Part shown: piece after piece, positions 7,113 to 10,959 of the stretch
How positions within the stretch are numbered: position 1 is the stretch's first letter
Layout of the letters: each line of letters opens with the position of its first letter
DNA from: Anaerolineae bacterium
Lineage (GTDB): Bacteria > Chloroflexota > Anaerolineae > Aggregatilineales > Phototrophicaceae
Assembly (NCBI GenBank): GCA_028284565.1
Contig: JANQRM010000206.1
Coordinates: 1 to 10,959 of the forward strand
DNA: 10,959 nucleotides
Direction of reading: 5' to 3'
The notes under the pieces: model-generated
What the model saw: only the letters and a program-made list of their open reading frames with translations
What the model was told of the DNA's origin: nothing
The model's database searches: none
Program-made: the position numbers and the translations under genes

Positions 7113-8318
7113 CTAACGTGAATACGTCCAAGCGGCTCCTCCATTGATTCTAAAGGCAACCATCAGCTTGCCACGATCCATCGTGCTAACAATTAGTAGG
7201 GGTTCGCTAATTTCGAGCGTGTCACTTGGCTCAAGATAGAGAATTTCAGAGAGGATTTCAGGTCGCCCCTCAATCTCTTGTGAAAAGATAGTCGAACCAT
7301 CACGAGCATCAAGCCAATAGACAACTCCCTCTCGTCCAGCTACAACCAGTCTATTTTCTGAAATTAAAACAGGTGAAGGGCGAATCCCTCGCTCAGCAGT
7401 GTGAACTGCCCAAACCTCAGACAAGTTATTGGCTGTATCAAGCGCAAATACGTACCCATCTAAATCTGCTGTATAGAGAATACCCTCTTCGTCAATGACA
7501 GGTGTATTCCAGACCCAGTTATTTGTTTGATACTCTGCATTGATAGAACCATCACTCGCAGATATTTCAAAGACTTTGTGAGCAAAACTTCCAACATAGA
7601 GTCTACCATCGATATGAAGCGGAGCAACAGCAATCCCACCCTCTAAATCCGTTTGCCAGATGATTCTTCCATTTTCCGCATTCACTGCATAAAGGAAATG
7701 ATCGAGGGAGCCAAAGTAAAGCACATCATCCACTAGAAGCGGAGTCGCCCACACACCATTAGCCGTTTCAACACGCCATACTTCTTGAAGCGACTCTTTA
7801 TCTATCGCAATAAGGTCTTTGACTTCTAAGCCGATATAGAAGAAATCGTCTGTTTCTAAGATGTTAGTAACAGAATGTCCAGCGAGAGGTTCCGCTGAAG
7901 CATCGCGGAAAGTCGATACATCATCGACTATCGCGGTAGGCAAATCGACTTCCAATAGACGGTTATTGTAAACCGGAAAACGAACTGTATCGTCATCGAC
8001 GAGTAACGGTTTGGCGAAGAATTGTGCGCCTTCATATTGATTACCATCAAGAACCCAAATTCTAGTGTTCCCATCTTCATCGCGGCGAACTTCGCCATCC
8101 GCATTCAATAACCGAACATTCGCGCCATTTGCGGGATCAACCAAGCCAATGTGTTCAGTAAATGATATAACAATGCTTTCTTCGCCATTTAAGACTAGAG
8201 TGTCCGTAGCGGGCCAACTCACACCAAGGCGCGCGCCAACACAGCCACTTAAGATGACTGCCAACAACCCTATCCATAAGAGAAGGCGAGATCGTTTCAT
8301 CGTATGCTTCTTTTTCAA
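7113..8318 (-). CDS. PQQ-type beta-propeller lipoprotein encoded between yidD and yidC
   Basis: This predicted lipoprotein of 401 residues is anchored on the outer face of the cytoplasmic membrane. A lysine-rich start, a hydrophobic stretch and the lipobox L-S-G-C, with C26 as the lipidated residue, form the signal peptide. The rest consists of repeated four-strand blades of the PQQ/WD-like kind, with recurring patterns such as L-Y-F-G-S-L-D-H-F-L-Y-A-V-N-A-E-N-G (200-217), L-Y-V-G-S-F-A-H-K-V-F-E-I (240-252), L-Y-T-A-D-L-D-G-Y-V-F-A-L-D (281-294) and V-V-Y-W-L-D-A-R-D-G (332-341). Such propellers are binding scaffolds; BamB is the best-known relative, but BAM membership is not expected if this organism lacks beta-barrel outer membrane proteins. 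The start is TTG at 8318: GGAG, in the last codons of yidD, lies five bases before it, whereas the next ATG (8300) is 23 bases from it. The gap to the yidD stop is two bases. Confidence 0.85.
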   Translation of the reverse strand: MKKKHTMKRSRLLLWIGLLAVILSGCVGARLGVSWPATDTLVLNGEESIVISFTEHIGLVDPANGANVRLLNADGEVRRDEDGNTRIWVLDGNQYEGAQFFAKPLLVDDDTVRFPVYNNRLLEVDLPTAIVDDVSTFRDASAEPLAGHSVTNILETDDFFYIGLEVKDLIAIDKESLQEVWRVETANGVWATPLLVDDVLYFGSLDHFLYAVNAENGRIIWQTDLEGGIAVAPLHIDGRLYVGSFAHKVFEISASDGSINAEYQTNNWVWNTPVIDEEGILYTADLDGYVFALDTANNLSEVWAVHTAERGIRPSPVLISENRLVVAGREGVVYWLDARDGSTIFSQEIEGRPEILSEILYLEPSDTLEISEPLLIVSTMDRGKLMVAFRINGGAAWTYSR

Positions 8319-8320
8319 GT

Positions 8321-8539
8321 TTACTCCTTCGGAGGTACAGGGTCATAACCACCGGGATTCATAGGATGACAGCGTCCTATCCGCTTTATCCCCATCCATG
8401 TCCCCTTGACTGTCCCATAAGTATCGATCGCTTCATATGTATATTGAGAGCACGTGGGTTCAAAACGACAAGCAGACGGAAAAACAGGAGAGATAAACCG
8501 TTGATAGAAGCGTATACACGTCTTAAAAAGCCACTTCAT
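8321..8539 (-). CDS. yidD: YidD membrane protein insertion efficiency factor
   Basis: YidD is a small (72 residues) membrane-associated protein thought to help YidC-dependent insertion. Family features are clear: an amphipathic start with [10 protein letters not shown], then [21 protein letters not shown] and the R-C-H-P motif with N-P-G-G-Y-D-P-V near the end. The three conserved cysteines and the H-P are present and the length is normal. The ATG overlaps the rnpA stop by four bases (ATGA), and the gene's last codons hold the Shine-Dalgarno for the propeller lipoprotein, so all three genes are probably coupled in translation. Confidence 0.96.
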   Translation of the reverse strand: MKWLFKTCIRFYQRFISPVFPSACRFEPTCSQYTYEAIDTYGTVKGTWMGIKRIGRCHPMNPGGYDPVPPKE

Positions 8540-8886
8540 TTACTTTCTTCCTCAAACCACAAATCCGCCAGTTTGAATTGATTCTGCAAGGTGTTTTGTA
8601 TTTCTACGAAAGAATGTTTCGTGAGTTGCAACCTTGCAATCACAATAATGTCATATCCTTGCCGTAATTTCGCATGCAGTATGCGGATTGCTTCACGTAA
8701 TTGACGCTTAATTAGATTGCGCTTGGCTGCTTTTCCCAAACGTCTTTGCACAATAAACCCATAGCGATTATGAGTTAAACAATTAGGTGCAAAACTCAAT
8801 TGGAACATGGGGTGCTTCAATATGATGCCCTCTGCACGTAGTCGAGCAAAATCGCCTTGGTTTCGCAAACGCAATTGTCGCTTCAT
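8536..8886 (-). CDS. rnpA: Ribonuclease P protein component (RnpA)
   Basis: RnpA is the protein subunit of RNase P and helps the catalytic RNA remove 5' leaders from tRNA precursors. With ATG at 8886 it has 116 residues. Visible features are R-L-R-N-Q-G-D-F at the N-terminus, the [12 protein letters not shown] strand and the [13 protein letters not shown] helix that carries the R-N-R-type signature of the family. The frame also extends to a TTG at 8910 (124 residues), preceded by AAAAGG inside the rpmH coding region, which would give a 16-base overlap with rpmH. I prefer the ATG because it places R-L-R the usual few residues from the start, although no Shine-Dalgarno is near it. The two starts remain unresolved. 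Confidence 0.93.
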   Translation of the reverse strand: MKRQLRLRNQGDFARLRAEGIILKHPMFQLSFAPNCLTHNRYGFIVQRRLGKAAKRNLIKRQLREAIRILHAKLRQGYDIIVIARLQLTKHSFVEIQNTLQNQFKLADLWFEEESK

Positions 8887-8894
8887 CTTTAATG

Positions 8895-9074
8895 TTAGGA
8901 AGCGTTCCAATTCACCTTTTTGACATGCTTTGGTTGCACCGTCAATTGATGCCGTCCCTTTGCCCGACGTGCTTTCAGGACACGCCGTCCACCTTTTGTA
9001 TGCATCCGCTGACGAAAGCCATGAACCCGCTTACGACGACGGACTTTAGGCTGATAAGTTCGTTTGGTAGACAT
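8895..9074 (-). CDS. rpmH: 50S ribosomal protein L34
   Basis: This small basic protein of the large ribosomal subunit has 59 residues: [20 protein letters not shown] at the start, then [13 protein letters not shown], and [12 protein letters not shown], the canonical end. Most L34 proteins are 44-47 residues long and stop about there; this one adds about 13 residues ([13 protein letters not shown]). The extension is encoded by bases that may also hold the rnpA ribosome binding site. The start has GAGG five bases before the ATG. It is the first gene of the operon and lies about 35 bases downstream of the likely transcription start. Confidence 0.97.
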   Translation of the reverse strand: MSTKRTYQPKVRRRKRVHGFRQRMHTKGGRRVLKARRAKGRHQLTVQPKHVKKVNWNAS

Positions 9075-9114
9075 GATTTCCTCTTACCACTAATTGGTGA
9101 AAACACAGACAAAC

Positions 9115-9143
9115 AGTATAGCCGACAAGGTATAGAGGGTCAA
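9115..9143 (-). promoter_or_regulatory. Sigma70-type promoter of the rpmH operon
   Basis: On the minus strand, TTGACC (9143-9138) and TATACT (9120-9115) are separated by exactly 17 bases, and each hexamer matches consensus at 5 of 6 positions. Transcription should start near 9108, giving a leader of about 35 bases to the rpmH ATG. This is the only strong promoter I find for the leftward operon. Confidence 0.75.
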
Positions 9144-9150
9144 TACACGC

Positions 9151-9180
9151 TTGCCAAGTAACCCTTATATCCTTTATAAT
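9151..9180 (+). promoter_or_regulatory. Sigma70-type promoter of the divergent winged-helix gene
   Basis: On the plus strand, TTGCCA (9151-9156) and a perfect TATAAT (9175-9180) are separated by 18 bases. The -35 element is only 7 bases from the -35 of the rpmH promoter on the other strand, so the two promoters are back to back. The transcript would carry a leader of about 100 bases before the TTG start at 9289. Confidence 0.6.
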
Positions 9181-9213
9181 CTCCGTTTGTAAAAAATACA
9201 TCTAAAGCTGATT

Positions 9214-9231
9214 TAATCTTTATTTAGATTA
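9214..9231. repeat. Short palindrome in the leader of the winged-helix gene
   Basis: TAATCT and AGATTA form a perfect 6-bp inverted repeat around the 6-base spacer TTATTT. A second possible pairing links TCTAAA (9201-9206) with TTTAGA (9223-9228). The site lies about 30 bases downstream of the predicted transcription start and could be an operator or an RNA hairpin, but it is AT-rich and may be chance. Confidence 0.35.
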
Positions 9232-9288
9232 GCCAAAATCTCTTACTAAGTCCTTAAATTATCTCAATGCAATAGGAGGCAGACCACT

Positions 9289-10875
9289 TTGTTGCCAAGC
9301 CAACAATGGGCGAAAAAATTCACCGTAACTGAACACAATATTGAATTCCTCACCAATCTCCTCTTAGAGCGTGAAGCTCCTATGACAACTCAGGAGTTAG
9401 CGACGGCACTCATTCAACATCAACTGGATTCCGAACAGTCCGATTTAGAGGAACAGTATGAAGATGCTACACTTTATGTTCCGTCTGAATCATATGGAGT
9501 AGGACAACGTTTGATGTTCTCTCAGATGGATTATGCAACTGCTACAATTATAAAAACACGTGTCGGTGAAAACTCGGGTGAATATGGCGCCTTTAAAGTG
9601 ATTTCAGTGGAGTTTGATGATGACACGAATAATATCGACGGTAGCTATCGAGAATTTGCGACTGAATTTACAACAGAACATTACCTAAATGATCCTACAA
9701 AGAATTCAGTTCCCGTTACTGAAACTGCCCATCTTGAACCCAGTGACATCCTTAGGCAAGCAAAATCCATCATTCTTAAGACACTTCACTTACGTCTACA
9801 AGACCATCCAGCTCTAATATCTGTTGCAGATTATTGGTTTGTTAAAGACCTTATGATCGAGATTGATATCGGTCCGCTGCATCTTGCTGAAGCAGTTTTG
9901 GATATGCACGGTGGAGGTCCGTTAACCACACACCAAATTCTCAGTGAAATTGGAGAATTGGGTGATGCGGCAAAGTCATTACAGGTCTTTTCGTTTATTC
10001 ATGCAATGAATGACGATGACCGCTTTGATGAGGTGGGACCAGAAGGAGAAATCTTGTGGTTTCTGAAACGTCTTGAACCGGATACGGTTAAAGCTAAGCC
10101 CGAAATCCTAGTGTATGAAACCATCGAATATGACCGGAACATGCTCACAGAAGAGATGCTGGCACTAGAACGTGAAATCAACGATGAACTCTCGCCGCTA
10201 GCTGAACCCAGTGACGAAATAGAGCGAGAAAGCACCAACGTTACCCTTCTATATCCGCATCGTCGAGCAGGCACACTTCCACTCACCCCTGAGTTACTTC
10301 AAATGCTACCTTGGGCAACGACCCCACGTATTGCCATTACTCTTGTGGATGGCGAAGATGGGCAACTGTACTCCGGTTGGATTGTACATGATTATCTTTA
10401 TCTATTCGGTCTATCTGAATTCTATAACAAACATCACTTACCTGTTGGAACACATCTAAACATCCGTTTTGGTGATGAACTTGATCATTATGTCGTCAGT
10501 TTCAATGGGTATCGTCCACGTACAGAATGGATACGATTAGCAAGCGCACAAAATGATCGCTTGCATTTTGAAGATAAGAAGCGGGCAATTGGAGCAAGCT
10601 ATGATGATCTGATCATTGTTGGAGTCGATAACTTACCAGAAATCGACAGATTAACTCAACAACCGCCAAAACAACAAAAAAGTCTTTTGTCCATCATCAA
10701 ATCACTTCTCCCAGAACTTGGAAAATTGAGTCCTCAGCGCACAGTTCATTTAAAAACACTATACAGTGCTGTCAATATTTTGAAACGGTGTCCGCCGGGT
10801 CCTATTTTCGCAACGTTAATTGCCAATCCAGACTTTGAGGATGTTGGTGGGCACTATTGGAAACTGAGTGAATAA
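9289..10875 (+). CDS. Uncharacterised 528-residue protein with three winged-helix-like segments
   Basis: I do not recognise a named family. The start is TTG at 9289, supported by a perfect AGGAGG nine bases upstream. The protein is soluble and acidic, with one cysteine (C501) and no signal peptide or membrane helix. Segments seen by eye: a helical N-terminal region resembling a helix-turn-helix (16-45, including M-T-T-Q-E-L-A-T-A-L); a beta-rich block (68-125, beginning Y-G-V-G-Q-R-L-M-F); a second helical segment (196-260, L-T-T-H-Q-I-L-S-E-I) ending R-F-D-E-V-G-P-E-G-E-I-L-W-F-L; a large beta-rich block (316-448, beginning L-L-Y-P-H-R-R-A-G-T-L-P-L); and a third helical segment (464-527) ending D-F-E-D-V-G-G-H-Y-W-K-L. 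The shared D/R-F-x-x-V-G-x-x-W-x-L ending is typical of winged-helix domains of the HARE-HTH/RpoE-delta kind, so a role in DNA binding or transcription is a reasonable guess only. A second gene follows 17 bases downstream. Confidence 0.8.
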   Translation: MLPSQQWAKKFTVTEHNIEFLTNLLLEREAPMTTQELATALIQHQLDSEQSDLEEQYEDATLYVPSESYGVGQRLMFSQMDYATATIIKTRVGENSGEYGAFKVISVEFDDDTNNIDGSYREFATEFTTEHYLNDPTKNSVPVTETAHLEPSDILRQAKSIILKTLHLRLQDHPALISVADYWFVKDLMIEIDIGPLHLAEAVLDMHGGGPLTTHQILSEIGELGDAAKSLQVFSFIHAMNDDDRFDEVGPEGEILWFLKRLEPDTVKAKPEILVYETIEYDRNMLTEEMLALEREINDELSPLAEPSDEIERESTNVTLLYPHRRAGTLPLTPELLQMLPWATTPRIAITLVDGEDGQLYSGWIVHDYLYLFGLSEFYNKHHLPVGTHLNIRFGDELDHYVVSFNGYRPRTEWIRLASAQNDRLHFEDKKRAIGASYDDLIIVGVDNLPEIDRLTQQPPKQQKSLLSIIKSLLPELGKLSPQRTVHLKTLYSAVNILKRCPPGPIFATLIANPDFEDVGGHYWKLSE

Positions 10876-10892
10876 GTCAGAAAGCACGAAAT

Positions 10893-10959
10893 ATGACTCC
10901 CGGAAAACCGAGTAAACTCCTTAAACCCACGCTCGACACGCTCTTCCATATTGATTACA
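10893..10959 (+). CDS. Start of a further gene, truncated by the window edge
   Basis: An ATG at 10893 opens a frame with no stop for 22 codons to the window end: M-T-P-G-K-P-S-K-L-L-K-P-T-L-D-T-L-F-H-I-D-Y. The gap from the preceding stop is 17 bases and the orientation is the same, so the two are probably co-transcribed. The Shine-Dalgarno is weak (AGAAAG). The P-T-L-D-T-x-F-H-I-D-Y segment looks like a conserved N-terminal motif rather than random sequence, but I cannot name the family with confidence. Confidence 0.55.
   Translation, partial: MTPGKPSKLLKPTLDTLFHIDY

Noticed and set aside
7113..8318. Naming the propeller lipoprotein bamB
   Set aside because: The fold is BamB-like, but the likely host phylum is not known to use a BAM complex and the gene sits in the yidC operon, so the symbol would mislead.
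9075..9288. Possible chromosomal origin next to rpmH
   Set aside because: Many bacteria have dnaA and oriC beside rpmH, but I find no convincing TTATCCACA-type box in the gap and no dnaA in the window.
9999..10286. Open frame of 95 codons on the minus strand inside the 528-residue gene
   Set aside because: Arg/Ser-rich low-complexity translation opposite a real gene with a strong start site; an antisense shadow.

Overview
The window looks like chromosomal core DNA from a Chloroflexota bacterium, probably of the Anaerolineae side. This placement is an inference. It rests on the gene order rpmH–rnpA–yidD–(beta-propeller lipoprotein)–yidC–jag, on a YidC without the long N-terminal periplasmic domain of Gram-negatives, on moderate base composition, and on a large winged-helix protein of a type I associate with that phylum. 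There are no insertion sequences, phage genes, CRISPR arrays, tRNAs or rRNAs.

Layout. Left edge (3-1600): the 3' part of an MgtC/SapB membrane protein points rightward and meets, two bases away, a leftward M29 metallo-aminopeptidase. Just upstream of the aminopeptidase is a decayed stub that still encodes the C-terminus of a second M29 enzyme. Positions 1611-2940: a leftward thiol peroxidase (Tpx) with its own terminator, divergent from a membrane-anchored DM13-domain protein. Positions 2946-9074: one long leftward operon, rpmH, rnpA, yidD, a PQQ-type propeller lipoprotein, yidC, jag/khpB, a PfkB-family kinase and a YtcJ-like amidohydrolase. Its genes overlap or lie at most 34 bases apart, and it reads from a strong sigma70-like promoter at 9115-9143. 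Positions 9151-10959: a back-to-back promoter drives a 528-residue protein with three winged-helix-like segments, followed 17 bases later by the start of another gene that runs off the window.

How the genes fit together. The operon joins ribosome assembly (L34), tRNA 5' maturation (RnpA) and membrane-protein insertion (YidD, YidC), plus an RNA-binding KH/R3H protein (Jag). This core is ancient and widely conserved. The propeller lipoprotein inside it and the kinase/amidohydrolase pair at its end are lineage-specific additions of unknown purpose. Tpx and the DM13 protein share a short divergent intergenic region and may both serve redox or envelope stress, but that is inference.

The parts most worth a second look are the uncharacterised winged-helix protein divergent from rpmH (where many bacteria have dnaA and oriC), the lipoprotein placed between yidD and yidC, and the aminopeptidase remnant. 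I saw nothing that amounts to a clear new defence or mobile system.
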